The notes: generated from the sequence alone by a model not told the origin. A stretch of DNA of 64,000 nucleotides from Corynebacterium sp. SCR221107 (GCF_027886475.1 NZ_CP115670.1:2666001-2730000); one strand, 5' to 3'; counted from the stretch's first letter, positions 1-9,108 are shown. Program-made: numbers and translations.

Positions 1-128
1 GTTGACTCCGGATACAGAGACCATAGCGGTGGTTGCCGATGCATTCTGTGTCATAAGTCACTACCTTAGTGGTCTTGCGTCACGCTTTGCAGCGAATTGC
101 GAAGCTTGTCAAAAACGCATTTAGCTAC

Positions 129-146
129 CTATCTATTGATAGTTAT
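129..146. promoter_or_regulatory. Palindromic site similar to the one upstream of the PucR gene
   Basis: The sequence contains the dyad CTATC-tatt-GATAG. Read on the minus strand it is ATAACTATCAATAGATAG, which matches 16 of 18 positions of a site at 15371-15388 just before the PucR-family gene. The rest of 1-190 holds no gene I can support; the gene it would serve lies at or beyond the left edge. A shared operator is an inference. Confidence 0.35.
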
Positions 147-190
147 TCAATCGCCTTGTTGAACCCCTGTCAAACCTCGCTTACCGACGC

Positions 191-901
191 CTACCGCCGC
201 AGCGCCCAAACCCCCACTTCAGTTACGGTTATCCGCCATGAAGGTGATTCCCGATACAGCCCAATCCGATTCACCTTGACCACACCCCATCGGTCAAGCT
301 CCAACAAGGGCTCCTTCAGCTTGTCGACGGTTACCCCCATCACCTTGGCCAGTTGCTTGCCCGTCACCACCGCCCCATCCACGGCGCCGACCGCAACCAA
401 CGCCCCCATAATGGCGCCGTGCGCGCGCACGGCCGCCTTGTGCCGGTCACTGACCTCGGCGGGCTCGCGGGAAAGGACCTCAGCGATCCTGCGCCGGCCG
501 ATCCGAAACGATCGCTTCGGCAGCGTCCACAACAGCCACGCCAGACCTAAAGCCCACCACGTTGCCTGCGCTATAAGACCTGCATGGCCGGCAGCATCCG
601 GCAGCAGCGCCGACAAAGGGGCAGTGGCAACAGGGATAAAGGGGCCAGCGTACATGGACAGCTTCTGCGCGGGCGAGAGGTCCGTATCACGATAGTCATC
701 CCGGGTGGCCGCAACGAGCGCCGGAACCCCAGCTACCACGAAGGCAACCAGCGCCACGATCTCTATCACCAACGCCGCAGCGACCAGAGTCGGCAACGCG
801 TAGTTTGCCGCAACGCCCGCCACCGCCAGCGGTACCACGATTCCCAGGGCACGGCCCGGGGACAGTTCGTTGTGGGCACGGTAACGCTCGATCTCCGACA
901 T
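191..901 (-). CDS. Membrane protein with C-terminal winged-helix-like domain
   Basis: This 236-residue protein has about four hydrophobic segments in its first 130 residues (roughly 18-35, 38-62, 83-100 and 108-126). A basic, soluble C-terminal half follows, and its last 75 residues (GKQLAKVMGVTVDKLKEPL..., then RWGVVKVNRIG) look like a winged-helix DNA-binding fold. I do not recognise a named family. Membrane-anchored helix-turn-helix proteins are usually one-component sensors, but that role is inferred here. The ATG at 901 lies 6 nt after TAGGAT on the minus strand, so the message may be leaderless. It sits downstream of clpB on the same strand, but a strong terminator (918-964) separates the two, so it is probably its own transcription unit. 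Confidence 0.7.
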   Translation of the reverse strand: MSEIERYRAHNELSPGRALGIVVPLAVAGVAANYALPTLVAAALVIEIVALVAFVVAGVPALVAATRDDYRDTDLSPAQKLSMYAGPFIPVATAPLSALLPDAAGHAGLIAQATWWALGLAWLLWTLPKRSFRIGRRRIAEVLSREPAEVSDRHKAAVRAHGAIMGALVAVGAVDGAVVTGKQLAKVMGVTVDKLKEPLLELDRWGVVKVNRIGLYRESPSWRITVTEVGVWALRR

Positions 902-917
902 GCGCCCATCCTAGAGA

Positions 918-964
918 AACAACGCACGGGACCGTCCCCTTGTTAGGGGTGGTTCCGTGCGTTG
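918..964 (-). terminator. Rho-independent terminator of clpB
   Basis: A nearly perfect stem (AACGCACGG with CCGTGCGTT, plus an inner GGGGAC/GTCCCC-like pairing) is followed on the minus strand by TTGTTTCTCT. It lies directly after the clpB stop codon. Confidence 0.8.
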
Positions 965-973
965 CCCTAGAAG

Positions 974-3523
974 TTAGGCGCGCTCGATATCGAGGGTGCG
1001 ACCACCGTCGGCGACGTCCACGTGGACGGTATCGCCGTCGCGGATCTCACCGGCCAGCAGCTTCTTGGCAAGCTGGTCGCCGATCGCCTGCTGAATCAGG
1101 CGGCGCAGCGGGCGAGCACCATAGGCGGGCTCGTAGCCGCGCTCGGCCAGCCACAGCTTGGCTGCGTCGGAGACCTTCAGGCTCAGTCGACGCCCGGCCA
1201 GGCGCTCGGCCAGCTGGCCGATCTGGATATCGACGATGTGCGTCAGCTGCTCCTCGCTGAGCGGATCGAAGATGACGACGTCATCGAGGCGGTTAACGAA
1301 CTCCGGCTTGAAGGCGTGCTTGACGGCGTCCATCATCTGCTCGCGGGTGCCGCCGGCGCCTAAGTTAGAGGTGAGGATGAGCACCGTGTTGCGGAAGTCG
1401 ACCGTGCGGCCTTGGCCGTCGGTAAGCCTGCCCTCGTCGAGCACCTGCAGCAGGATGTCGAAGACATCCGGGTGAGCCTTTTCCACCTCGTCGAAAAGCA
1501 CGACGGTGTACGGGCGGCGGCGCACAGCCTCGGTGAGCTGACCGCCCTGGTCGTAGCCGACATATCCCGGAGGGGCACCGACCAGGCGGGCGACGGAGTG
1601 CTTCTCGCCGTACTCGGACATATCGATGCGCACCATCGCGCGCTCATCGTCGAACATGAACTCCGCCAGCGCCTTGGCCAGCTCCGTCTTGCCCACGCCC
1701 GTGGGGCCGAGGAAGAGGAAGGAACCCGTCGGACGATTCGGGTCAGCCACACCGGCGCGCGCCCGGCGCACCGCATCGGAGACGGCCTCCACCGCCTGCA
1801 TCTGGCCGACCACACGCTTGCCCAGCTCGGCCTCCATGTTCAGCAGCTTCTCGGTCTCACCCTGGAGCATCTTGCCCGCCGGGATGCCGGTCCACGCGGA
1901 GACCACCTCAGCGATGGTATCCGGGGTGACCTCCTCGGTGAGCAGGGTGCTTGCCACGCCGGAGTTCTCGGCCTCCGCCAACTCCTTCTCCAGGCCGGGG
2001 ATGATGCCGTACTGGATCTCGGAGACCCGCCCCAGGTTGCCGTCGCGCTCGGCGATCTCCGCCTCACGGCGCAGCCCCTCGATCTTCTCCTTCAGCTCGC
2101 TGACCTTGTTGATCGCGGCCTTCTCGTTGTTCCAACGGGCGGTGAGCTCGCCGAGCTTCTCGCGCTCGTCGGCAAGCTCCTGGCGCAGCTTGACCAGCCG
2201 TTCCTTCGAGGCCTCATCCGTCTCCTTGGCAAGGGCCATCTCCTCGATCTCCAGGCGGCGCACGATGCGGGTGAGCTCGTCAATCTCCTGCGGGGAGGAG
2301 TCGATCTCCATGCGCAGGCGCGATGCCGCCTCGTCAACCAAGTCGATCGCCTTGTCCGGCAGGAAGCGGGAGGTGATGTAGCGATCCGACAAGGTCGCCG
2401 CAGCCACCAGCGCGGAGTCCTGGATGCGCACGCCGTGGTGGACCTCGTAGCGCTCCTTCAAACCACGCAGGATGCCGATCGCATCCTCCACCGAGGGCTC
2501 GCCGACGAAGACCTGCTGGAAACGGCGCTCCAGAGCCGCGTCCTTTTCGATGTACTTGCGGTACTCGTCCAAGGTGGTGGCACCGACCAAACGCAGCTCG
2601 CCGCGGGCAAGCATCGGCTTGATCATGTTGCCAGCGTCCATCGCGGACTCGCCGGTGGCACCGGCGCCGACGATGGTGTGCAGCTCGTCGATGAAGGTAA
2701 TGATCTCGCCCTCGGAGGACTTGATCTCATCGAGTACCGCCTTCAGGCGCTCCTCGAACTCGCCGCGGTACTTCGCACCGGCGACCATCGAGCCCAAATC
2801 CAGGCTAATAAGGGTCTTGCCTTTCAGCGACTCCGGCACGTCACCGGCGACGATGCGGCGGGCCAAGCCCTCCACGATGGCGGTCTTACCCACGCCGGGC
2901 TCGCCGATGAGCACCGGGTTATTCTTCGTGCGGCGCGACAGCACCTGCACCACGCGGCGAATCTCCGAATCGCGGCCGATAACCGGGTCAATCTTGCCCT
3001 CACGGGCGCGGGCGGTTAAGTCAGTAGAGTACTTCTCCAGCGCCTGGAACTGGCCCTCCGGGTCCTGATTGGTGACCTTCTTATTCCCGCGCACCGACGG
3101 GAAGACGCCCTTGATCACGTCATAGCTAGCGCCGCGCTTGTTCAACAGCTCGGCAGCCTCGGTCTTGCCGCGGGCAATCGCGGCAAGCAAAACCTCGGTG
3201 GAGACATATTCATCGCCGAGCTCGCCCGCCAGCTCCTGGGCGGCAGTCAGCGCGTTGAGGGCGTCACGGTTAAAGTTTGGGTTGGCCATGCCGGCGCCCT
3301 CCGCCTTCGGCAGCTTGGCAACCAGCGCCTCTGCCTCCTTGCGGATGACCTCCGGGTCAACGCCAGTGGCACGCAGGACTGGGACGGCGATGCCGTCCTC
3401 CTGCCCCAGGATCGCGGCGAGCAGGTGCTCGGGGCGGATGTCCGGGTTGCCGTTGGCGGAGGCTTGCTGCAGCGCAACCTGCAGGGCCTCCTGGGTCTTG
3501 GTGGTTGGGTTGAAAGCGCTCAA
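974..3523 (-). CDS. clpB: ATP-dependent chaperone ClpB
   Basis: ClpB is a cytosolic Hsp100 disaggregase that works with DnaK, DnaJ and GrpE to re-solubilise aggregated proteins. The 849-residue product has the full family layout: an N-terminal Clp repeat domain (about 1-150), a first AAA+ module with Walker [10 protein letters not shown] (near 205), the coiled-coil middle domain (about 400-525, rich in Glu, Lys and Arg), a second AAA+ module with GPTGVGKTE (near 605) and a C-terminal small domain. Length is normal. The start is a TTG at 3523 with an excellent AAGGAGG five bases upstream; this reading begins [14 protein letters not shown], as in relatives. Two HAIR operators upstream (3596-3646) indicate repression by HspR, encoded at 19271-19723. 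Confidence 0.97.
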   Translation of the reverse strand: MSAFNPTTKTQEALQVALQQASANGNPDIRPEHLLAAILGQEDGIAVPVLRATGVDPEVIRKEAEALVAKLPKAEGAGMANPNFNRDALNALTAAQELAGELGDEYVSTEVLLAAIARGKTEAAELLNKRGASYDVIKGVFPSVRGNKKVTNQDPEGQFQALEKYSTDLTARAREGKIDPVIGRDSEIRRVVQVLSRRTKNNPVLIGEPGVGKTAIVEGLARRIVAGDVPESLKGKTLISLDLGSMVAGAKYRGEFEERLKAVLDEIKSSEGEIITFIDELHTIVGAGATGESAMDAGNMIKPMLARGELRLVGATTLDEYRKYIEKDAALERRFQQVFVGEPSVEDAIGILRGLKERYEVHHGVRIQDSALVAAATLSDRYITSRFLPDKAIDLVDEAASRLRMEIDSSPQEIDELTRIVRRLEIEEMALAKETDEASKERLVKLRQELADEREKLGELTARWNNEKAAINKVSELKEKIEGLRREAEIAERDGNLGRVSEIQYGIIPGLEKELAEAENSGVASTLLTEEVTPDTIAEVVSAWTGIPAGKMLQGETEKLLNMEAELGKRVVGQMQAVEAVSDAVRRARAGVADPNRPTGSFLFLGPTGVGKTELAKALAEFMFDDERAMVRIDMSEYGEKHSVARLVGAPPGYVGYDQGGQLTEAVRRRPYTVVLFDEVEKAHPDVFDILLQVLDEGRLTDGQGRTVDFRNTVLILTSNLGAGGTREQMMDAVKHAFKPEFVNRLDDVVIFDPLSEEQLTHIVDIQIGQLAERLAGRRLSLKVSDAAKLWLAERGYEPAYGARPLRRLIQQAIGDQLAKKLLAGEIRDGDTVHVDVADGGRTLDIERA

Positions 3524-3595
3524 AGCTTCCTCCTTGTTCCTTTGTGCTCTTTATCGGGTGTTTTTTGAACTTCTATTCCCCTTAACGCACTTGAA

Positions 3596-3616
3596 GTTGA
3601 GTTTGTTCCACTCAAC
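3596..3616. promoter_or_regulatory. HAIR element 1 (HspR operator) of clpB
   Basis: GTTGAGT-N7-ACTCAAC fits the HspR-associated inverted repeat CTTGAGT-N7-ACTCAAG with one change at each outer base. It lies 73-93 bp upstream of the clpB start, with a second copy 10 bp further away. Confidence 0.85.
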
Positions 3617-3625
3617 TTCAAATTT

Positions 3626-3646
3626 CTTGAGTGCTATTGGCTCAAG
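3626..3646. promoter_or_regulatory. HAIR element 2, shared with the divergent gene
   Basis: CTTGAGT-N7-GCTCAAG matches the HAIR consensus at 13 of 14 positions. It overlaps the expected -35 region of the divergent gene at 3671, whose -10 (TACACT, 3658-3663) lies 7 nt before its GTG. HspR bound here could therefore affect both directions. Confidence 0.85.
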
Positions 3647-3670
3647 TTTGTTGACACTACACTGAAAGAC

Positions 3671-4624
3671 GTGGAACTTAGCACCCCCGAGCTGCTCGCA
3701 CGCAGGCTCATCAGCCAGGGACTCGCCCGCAGCCAGGCCCGCCCCGCATTCGACACCCCCGCCGCAGCCGCCGCCGGGCTGCTTGCCGTGCAAGGCCAAA
3801 ACTATGCCGGCGGCATCCGCGCGCTAGCGCTGCGTTCGGGGTCCAGCGACGAGGAGGTGCTCGCCGCCGTCGACCGCCTAGAGATCGTTCGTTCCTGGCC
3901 ACAGCGTGGCACGCTGCACTTTCTTGCCGCCGAAGACGCCACCTGGCTCGCGCGCCTGCTGCACCCCCGCATCATGAACGCGCAGGCCCAGCGCCAGCCC
4001 GCGCTCGGACTAAGCCCCGAGGCGGTTTCCCGCGCCCATTCTTCGCTTGCCGACGCCCTCCGGTCCGAAACCCTCACCCGCAAGCAGTGCTACCAGGTCT
4101 TTTCCGCCGCCAGGGTCGACCCCGGCGCCGGCCGCGGCCCGCATCTTTTGCGCTACCTCGGCACCTTGGGCGTTATTATCCAAGGACCCCGGAAGGGCAA
4201 GGAGGAAACGTTTATGGCGGTGGAGGCTTTAGGCGTCGGCAAGCACGAGGAAGCAACGCTGGAGGAGCTAGGAAGCCGCTACGTGCGCGGACACGGACCG
4301 GCCAGTGTTGCCGACCTCACCTGGTGGGCGGGGATCACCAAGGCGCAGGCCACCCAGGCGCTCGCGGGCCTACCCACCGCATCATGCGCGGGCGAGACCT
4401 ACTACCTTGCGGATTGGCAGGCCGACGTCACGGCAAAAGAGATCCGCGACGCCCTCGACCTACGCTTGGAGCTGCCCGCCTTCGACGAATACCTGTTGGG
4501 CTACGCCAACAAGTCCACCATCGTGCCCGACGAGCTCCGCGTCGACGTCCTCTCCAGCAACGGGCTCTCGTGGCCGTGGATCATGCAGGGCGGCGTCGGC
4601 GTGGCCAGCCTGCGCAAGAAATAG
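3671..4624 (+). CDS. Winged-helix DNA-binding domain protein (HTH_42/DUF1006 family)
   Basis: The 317-residue protein resembles the winged-helix DNA-binding domain family (HTH_42; the YcaQ-related group includes DNA glycosylases acting on crosslinks or alkylated bases). Family features are the N-terminal LSTPELLARRLISQGL segment, AAAGLLAVQGQNYAGGIRALALR, and a central RSWPQRGTLHFLAAEDATWL, which corresponds to the typical R.W..RGTLH...A.D motif. A C-terminal ELPAFDEYLLGYANKS is typical of the family's D-E-Y-L-GY region. The GTG at 3671 is probably a leaderless start (TACACT at 3658-3663). The stop codon overlaps the ribosome site of the MmcQ-like gene, so the two form an operon. A role in DNA repair or regulation is inferred. 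Confidence 0.8.
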   Translation: MELSTPELLARRLISQGLARSQARPAFDTPAAAAAGLLAVQGQNYAGGIRALALRSGSSDEEVLAAVDRLEIVRSWPQRGTLHFLAAEDATWLARLLHPRIMNAQAQRQPALGLSPEAVSRAHSSLADALRSETLTRKQCYQVFSAARVDPGAGRGPHLLRYLGTLGVIIQGPRKGKEETFMAVEALGVGKHEEATLEELGSRYVRGHGPASVADLTWWAGITKAQATQALAGLPTASCAGETYYLADWQADVTAKEIRDALDLRLELPAFDEYLLGYANKSTIVPDELRVDVLSSNGLSWPWIMQGGVGVASLRKK

Positions 4625-4632
4625 GAGCAACA

Positions 4633-5034
4633 ATGGATCTTTTCGCCATCGCCAGCGAACACGCGGCACAGCTGCCGGTGGCCACGCTCACCCACCCCTT
4701 CGGTGAGGGCTGGGACGTCTACCGCGTCAAGGACAAGGTCTTTTGCCTGCTCAGCCACCCTGAAACGAACCCGCAACGGGTACCAATGGTGATAGTCAAG
4801 GCGCTGCCCGAGGAGGGCGCGCGCCTGCGCGAGCGCTACGCGGAGATCACGCCCGGCTACCACATGAACAAGGTGCACTGGAACTCCATCGTTTCCGGAC
4901 CCAGCATCACGCCCGAGTTACTCAAGGATCTCATCACCGACTCCTACCTCGCGGTAGTCGCAGCCCTGCCCGCGCGCCTACAGCCGGTGGACCCGCAGCG
5001 CCACGGGCTGCGCCAGTTCGGCGAAGGCTTCTAG
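4633..5034 (+). CDS. MmcQ/YjbR family DNA-binding protein
   Basis: This 133-residue protein fits the MmcQ/YjbR family, a CyaY-like fold that binds DNA. Visible features are the start MDLFAIASEHAAQLPVATLTHPFG, a central VYRVKDKVFCLLS, the HMNKVHWNSI segment (the conserved M-K-HW-I motif) and ITPELLKDLITDSYLAVVA near the end. The ATG at 4633 has AGGAGC upstream, which overlaps the stop of the winged-helix gene 8 nt away, implying translational coupling. It could belong to the same HspR-influenced transcription unit as 3671-4624. Confidence 0.85.
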   Translation: MDLFAIASEHAAQLPVATLTHPFGEGWDVYRVKDKVFCLLSHPETNPQRVPMVIVKALPEEGARLRERYAEITPGYHMNKVHWNSIVSGPSITPELLKDLITDSYLAVVAALPARLQPVDPQRHGLRQFGEGF

Positions 5035-5095
5035 GCCAGCGGCAGGCGTAGGCAGGCGACGTATACTGGGGGCATCGACGACAAGGAGCCCCCCA

Positions 5096-5533
5096 GTGAG
5101 CGAGGATTCGAGCATCCGCATTGGAAACAAGGACCGCGAGCAGGCGCTAGAGATGCTCGGGCGCTATGTCTCGGGGGGACACCTAAGCATCCAGGAGTTT
5201 GACGAACGCAGCGCCCGCGCGAGCGCGGCCACCTTTCGCAGCGACTTGGACATTCTCTTCATCGATCTTCCACCGCTTCCCGATACTGCGGAACTGGCCC
5301 GACAGTCGGCGTTGATCGCCAAGGCGAAGAAGGCGCACCGGGTGGGAACGCTTGCCACGACCGTGAGCACGGTGGTGTTTGTGGTGGCGATCGTCCTCAT
5401 GGTGACCGTTAGCTATTACTTCTGGATCACCTTCGTTGTCGTTCCACCGCTGGTAGCGCTCGTGCGCAGTCGCTGTGCACTGTCCGCGAAGGAGCAGCAT
5501 GAGTATCGAAAGTTGGAGGGGCGCAAGCAGTAG
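5096..5533 (+). CDS. DUF1707 domain membrane protein
   Basis: The 145-residue product begins with a DUF1707 domain (SIRIGNKDREQALEMLGRYV...GHLSIQEFDERSARASAA), a short actinobacterial module often joined to membrane segments. A pair of hydrophobic helices follows (about residues 84-103 and 107-123), then a short basic cytosolic tail. The GTG start at 5096 has AAGGAG 8 nt upstream. No catalytic motif is visible, and the function of the family is not established. A second DUF1707 protein lies at 48593-49231. Confidence 0.75.
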   Translation: MSEDSSIRIGNKDREQALEMLGRYVSGGHLSIQEFDERSARASAATFRSDLDILFIDLPPLPDTAELARQSALIAKAKKAHRVGTLATTVSTVVFVVAIVLMVTVSYYFWITFVVVPPLVALVRSRCALSAKEQHEYRKLEGRKQ

Positions 5534-5550
5534 TGCCGGGAGAAGCCGTC

Positions 5551-5574
5551 TATACTTGACATGTCAACTATACT
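5551..5574 (+). promoter_or_regulatory. Promoter with perfect 12-bp palindrome before the LLM oxidoreductase gene
   Basis: TTGACATGTCAA (5556-5567) is a perfect palindrome flanked by two copies of TATACT (5551-5556 and 5569-5574). The second TATACT ends 7 nt before the ATG at 5582, the spacing of a leaderless promoter. The palindrome fills the space between -35 and -10, where a repressor would block polymerase. The cognate regulator is unknown. Confidence 0.5.
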
Positions 5575-5581
5575 GGTGGCT

Positions 5582-6619
5582 ATGAAATCATTTGGATTCC
5601 TTTCCTTCGGGCACCACGCCATCGGCAGCCAGCAAGGCCCCGACGCGCGCCAAACCCTCAAAGAGGCCGTGGAGATCGCCGTCGCCGCCGACGAGATCGG
5701 CGTGAACAACGCCAGCTTCCGCGTCCACCACTTCGCACCCCAGGCCTCAGCCCCCATCCCGCTGCTGGCGGCCATCGCCGCACGCACCCAGCACATTGAG
5801 GTGGGCACCGGCGTCATCGACATGCGCTACGAAAACCCGCTTTACCTCGCCGAGGAGCTTGGCGTACTCGATTTGCTTTCCGACGGCAGGCTCGCCATCG
5901 GCGTGTCCCGGGGATCCCCCGAACCAGCACTACGCGGCTGGGAGGCCTTCGGCTACACCGCGCAAGCACCCAACGGGGCCGACATGGCACGCGAGAAATT
6001 CCTGCGACTCCTAGAAGCCGTCGACGGCTACGGCGTGGCCACCGCGGCACCTGCCGAACAGCAATACCCACGCCTGTACCACCCGGGGGCAGCATTGCCG
6101 GTGTTCCCCTACTCCGAGGGGCTGCGCCAGCGCATCTGGTGGGGCTCTGGCACCAACGCCTCAGCGGTTCAGGCAGCCCAGGACGGAGTCAACCTCATGA
6201 GTTCCACGCTCGTGAGCGAAGCCGATGGGCGCAGCCTCGGCGAGCTGCAGGCCGAGCAGATCGCCGACTACCGCTCAGCCTGGACCCAAGCTGGACATGA
6301 GTGGACCCCGCGAGTGTCGGTGTCCCGTTCGATTTTCCCGATCGTCGACGACACCTCCCGACGCCTATTCGGCCTCCAAGGCGAAAGCCGCGACCAGATC
6401 GGATCCCTTGGCGAGGGCACACAGGTCACCTTCGGGCGCACGTACGCAGACGAGCCCGACAAGTTGATCGAACAACTCAAGGCCGACCCCGCAATCCAGG
6501 CGGCCGACACCTTGCTGCTTACCATCCCGAACACCGCGGGCGTGGACATCAACGTCAAGCTACTTTCGGACTTCGCACACTACGTGGCACCGGCTCTCGG
6601 GTGGGAGCCCTCCCACTAA
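5582..6619 (+). CDS. LLM class flavin-dependent oxidoreductase
   Basis: This is a luciferase-like (LLM) monooxygenase or reductase with a TIM-barrel fold that binds FMN or F420. Typical features are the start MKSFGFLSFGHH, ARTQHIEVGTGVIDMRYENPLYLAEELGVLDLLSDGRLAIGVSRGSPEPALRGWEAFGY (seen here in overlapping short motifs such as VLDLLSDGRLAIGVSRGSP), and a C-terminal half with repeated LLLTIPN-type strands. The length (345 residues) is normal. I chose the ATG at 5582 over the upstream 5561 because it fits both the -10 spacing and the family N-terminus. The substrate cannot be told from sequence. It is convergent with the HNH gene, 5 nt apart. Confidence 0.85.
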   Translation: MKSFGFLSFGHHAIGSQQGPDARQTLKEAVEIAVAADEIGVNNASFRVHHFAPQASAPIPLLAAIAARTQHIEVGTGVIDMRYENPLYLAEELGVLDLLSDGRLAIGVSRGSPEPALRGWEAFGYTAQAPNGADMAREKFLRLLEAVDGYGVATAAPAEQQYPRLYHPGAALPVFPYSEGLRQRIWWGSGTNASAVQAAQDGVNLMSSTLVSEADGRSLGELQAEQIADYRSAWTQAGHEWTPRVSVSRSIFPIVDDTSRRLFGLQGESRDQIGSLGEGTQVTFGRTYADEPDKLIEQLKADPAIQAADTLLLTIPNTAGVDINVKLLSDFAHYVAPALGWEPSH

Positions 6620-6624
6620 TTCCC

Positions 6625-7713
6625 CTAGGCAGCGTGCGGGCGGGTTTCACGATACACGCGGCGGAATCCGCCGGGAACCCTCTCGACATATCCCCATGGT
6701 TTGGGTTTTCCGAAGTCGTCATTATTCATGCGGTTGTGTGCGGCACACAGCAAGGTAAGGTTCTTGGGATCGGTCACTCCGCCGTGCTTCCAGGGATGAA
6801 TGTGGTGGACTTGACACTCCTCGGCCGGTTTATCGCAGTCACCGAATTGACATGTCGCCGATTCACCCATGAGCATGATCCGCTGTTTATGGCTAGCGAG
6901 GCGGTAACCCCTGCCCAGTTCGACGGGACCTTCGACCGGGTGAAGGAGTACGAAGCCCCACTCAGGGGAGATCTTTGATCTCATGAAATCGATGGCACTG
7001 ATCTCCACCCCGTCACTGCGCTTCAGCATGACCTCCCCATCAGGGCGCATCAACACCCGATCACTTACCTCGAGGGGGATCTGCACGATAGGGTGCACAA
7101 TGACGTCCGCCCCCACCCGGGCGATCTGCACCTCGGCGCCATCATCTTCGCCTTGTGGCGCATCCGGCGAGGTTGCGGGACTAGAGACCCCATGGTTGAC
7201 GATCTCAGCAAGTGGGTCAGGCACTTCCCTGAGCGCCTCAGCCATGGCCCTAACCAGTGCAGGCTCACCGGTCAAGGTAATGCTGGAGGGGCCGTGCGGG
7301 CGGGCGGTAACCGACAGCGGTTTCGGTGGGCGCGACGGATTCGCTTGAGCCTTGACCTCCTTGGTGCGCTTATTGAGCAGCGCCTTGAACTGTTTGATGG
7401 TGCCAAGAGGGGCTTGAAGCATGCTCAGGCGCAGCTGCCATTGATAGTCCGCCCCCTTGACCTGGCGCACCCTATCTTCCAAAAGCCGCAGATGGGACAA
7501 GCTATGCCCCTTGCGCCTTAAGGAGGTCACGGCGTTTCTTTGACGGCGGGTAAATTTCGTCTTCCCGAAATAGACTTCGGCTAGACCATGCAGCCACGTA
7601 GCCTCCGATTCCTCCATCCCCAATTCGGCAAGGGGTCTGTCCTGCTGAAAAACCTCACCCAACAACGCCACCGGTGAGGCCACAGCCGCCATGTAACTCT
7701 CAAGTAGTGTCAT
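6625..7713 (-). CDS. DUF222 / HNH endonuclease domain protein (13E12-like)
   Basis: The 362-residue protein has a helical N-terminal DUF222-like region and a C-terminal HNH nuclease motif. This consists of paired cysteines (CQFGDCDKPAEEC), then QVHHIHPWKHGGVTDPKNLT, then LLCAAHN. The zinc-binding Cys residues and the His-His, Asn and His of the nuclease core are all present. These proteins are multicopy in actinobacteria (the mycobacterial 13E12 repeat family), and their cellular role is not settled. A diverged relative is present at 42374-43396; both end in an HNH motif with the HIHPW signature. Confidence 0.85.
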   Translation of the reverse strand: MTLLESYMAAVASPVALLGEVFQQDRPLAELGMEESEATWLHGLAEVYFGKTKFTRRQRNAVTSLRRKGHSLSHLRLLEDRVRQVKGADYQWQLRLSMLQAPLGTIKQFKALLNKRTKEVKAQANPSRPPKPLSVTARPHGPSSITLTGEPALVRAMAEALREVPDPLAEIVNHGVSSPATSPDAPQGEDDGAEVQIARVGADVIVHPIVQIPLEVSDRVLMRPDGEVMLKRSDGVEISAIDFMRSKISPEWGFVLLHPVEGPVELGRGYRLASHKQRIMLMGESATCQFGDCDKPAEECQVHHIHPWKHGGVTDPKNLTLLCAAHNRMNNDDFGKPKPWGYVERVPGGFRRVYRETRPHAA

Positions 7714-7893
7714 AACTCACAAAGATACCTGGAAATGCAAAACATGTCTAGAACTATTGTGCGAATTAATTGACTATTGACACTATCGTCAATGGTGTCG
7801 TAAATTTTCTCTCGATCGTTCATTGTTTTGTTCGAATAGGCGTCGATAAGCCTGATGAGGAGGGTGCTTAGTTTCTGGGACTCGTGGGGCACA

Positions 7894-9108
7894 ATGGTGT
7901 TTGTGACTACCTCGCAGCAACGCGCGGTGGCGGACGCACTCACGCGCAACCGTGAGGAATTAGCCACTGTTGCCTTCAACGTCTTTTTTTCTGCTTCGGC
8001 TAGCGCGCGCACGCGTATCCGCGCCACCCCTGCCATCGCGGACGCGTTGAGTATGTTGGCACGCAGTTGTGACGATGAGGGAAACGTGCCTGCGGAAGTC
8101 GAAAAGCGCTTTTTGCAGCGCGCGACAACCTTGTGCGCGCATGGGCTACTGGTTGAGGATGTGGCCTCACTGTCAGAGGCCGCGCACCGAGGCATGTTGG
8201 TGGCAGCGGGCGCACAGCCGTTCGAGGCCGTCTTGCCGGTCGAGCGCGCCTTGGCGCAGTTAACGCGCACCGTAGTTTCACGGCTACAGGTTTTCCCGCC
8301 GAAGCCGGCTGCACGGGCGGAGGTAGTCCAGATCGAGCGCAGGACTCGGCGGTTGAGTGTGGTCCGACTGCAGGCCGACGGCCCGGTGGCATATGAGGCG
8401 GGCCAAGCCGTAAGTATCAGCTTGCCTATTTTGCCTGGAACCATCGAATACCACTACCCCGCGATCCCCTCGAATGAACATGGTCAGATAGAGTTTCACA
8501 TCTTCCACGATCCGTTTGCCCCCGGCGCGCAACCGGATTCCTTGGCAGCGCTGCTGGCAGCAACTGGGGTCGGCGATGTTTGGCAGGTCGGGCCTCCTCA
8601 CGGCGAGGAGGGTGGCTTCGTGCTGGATAAGAAGCGCGAGACGTTACTGATCGCCCACGGTTCGGGGCTTGCTCCCATCCGGTCGGTCTTGCTCGATCGG
8701 CTCATGAAAGGCCCACACAACCGCACGCATCTTTTTCTTTCCGCCGACTACCCCGGCGAGCTTTATGACCTTGTGGGTTTGTGGCAGATCGCGGGTTCTT
8801 CGCCGTGGCTATCGGTCTCGCCGGTCAGCCGATTCGATGAGGATGCCTGGTGGGTGAACCCCACCGAGCATGCGCAGCCACCGCGCGGGCTACACCTGCG
8901 CACAACGGGTGAGGTGGCCCAGGTCGTGGCCGGATTCGGCGCGTGGGCGGATCGGGACGTCCTCATCGCGGGGCCGCGTGCGGTGGTCAGTGCGAGTGTG
9001 GGGGCACTCCGCGATGCTGGCACGCCCCGCGGGCACATCCAAACCCGGGTCATAGAGCAGCCGGAGTTGTGGACCATGCCGGCGGAATCCCAGCATCGCG
9101 CGGGTTAG
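7894..9108 (+). CDS. Globin-like domain / FAD-NAD(P) reductase (flavohaemoglobin-related)
   Basis: The 404-residue protein is organised like a flavohaemoglobin. An all-helical N-terminal domain (about 1-140) carries a possible proximal histidine in AAHRGMLVAAGAQPFEAV. A ferredoxin-reductase-like FAD domain (about 145-245) follows, then an NAD(P) domain with LLIAHGSGLAPIRSVL. Flavohaemoglobins detoxify nitric oxide. The globin part is diverged, and the usual FAD motif R-x-Y-S is replaced around EYHYPAIPS, so electron transfer to a haem should not be assumed. ATG 7894 is preferred; GTG 7903 would give a product only three residues shorter. The stop is 7 nt from the convergent hydrolase gene. 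Confidence 0.75.
   Translation: MVFVTTSQQRAVADALTRNREELATVAFNVFFSASASARTRIRATPAIADALSMLARSCDDEGNVPAEVEKRFLQRATTLCAHGLLVEDVASLSEAAHRGMLVAAGAQPFEAVLPVERALAQLTRTVVSRLQVFPPKPAARAEVVQIERRTRRLSVVRLQADGPVAYEAGQAVSISLPILPGTIEYHYPAIPSNEHGQIEFHIFHDPFAPGAQPDSLAALLAATGVGDVWQVGPPHGEEGGFVLDKKRETLLIAHGSGLAPIRSVLLDRLMKGPHNRTHLFLSADYPGELYDLVGLWQIAGSSPWLSVSPVSRFDEDAWWVNPTEHAQPPRGLHLRTTGEVAQVVAGFGAWADRDVLIAGPRAVVSASVGALRDAGTPRGHIQTRVIEQPELWTMPAESQHRAG

Noticed and set aside
1412-3019. A 535-codon open frame opposite clpB
   Set aside because: It is the antisense shadow of a highly conserved GC-rich gene, with low-complexity composition and no domain.
3651-3656. TTGACA as a -35 box for the gene at 3671
   Set aside because: It is only about 15 bp from the start codon and overlaps the better -10 candidate, so it cannot serve as a -35 element for that gene.
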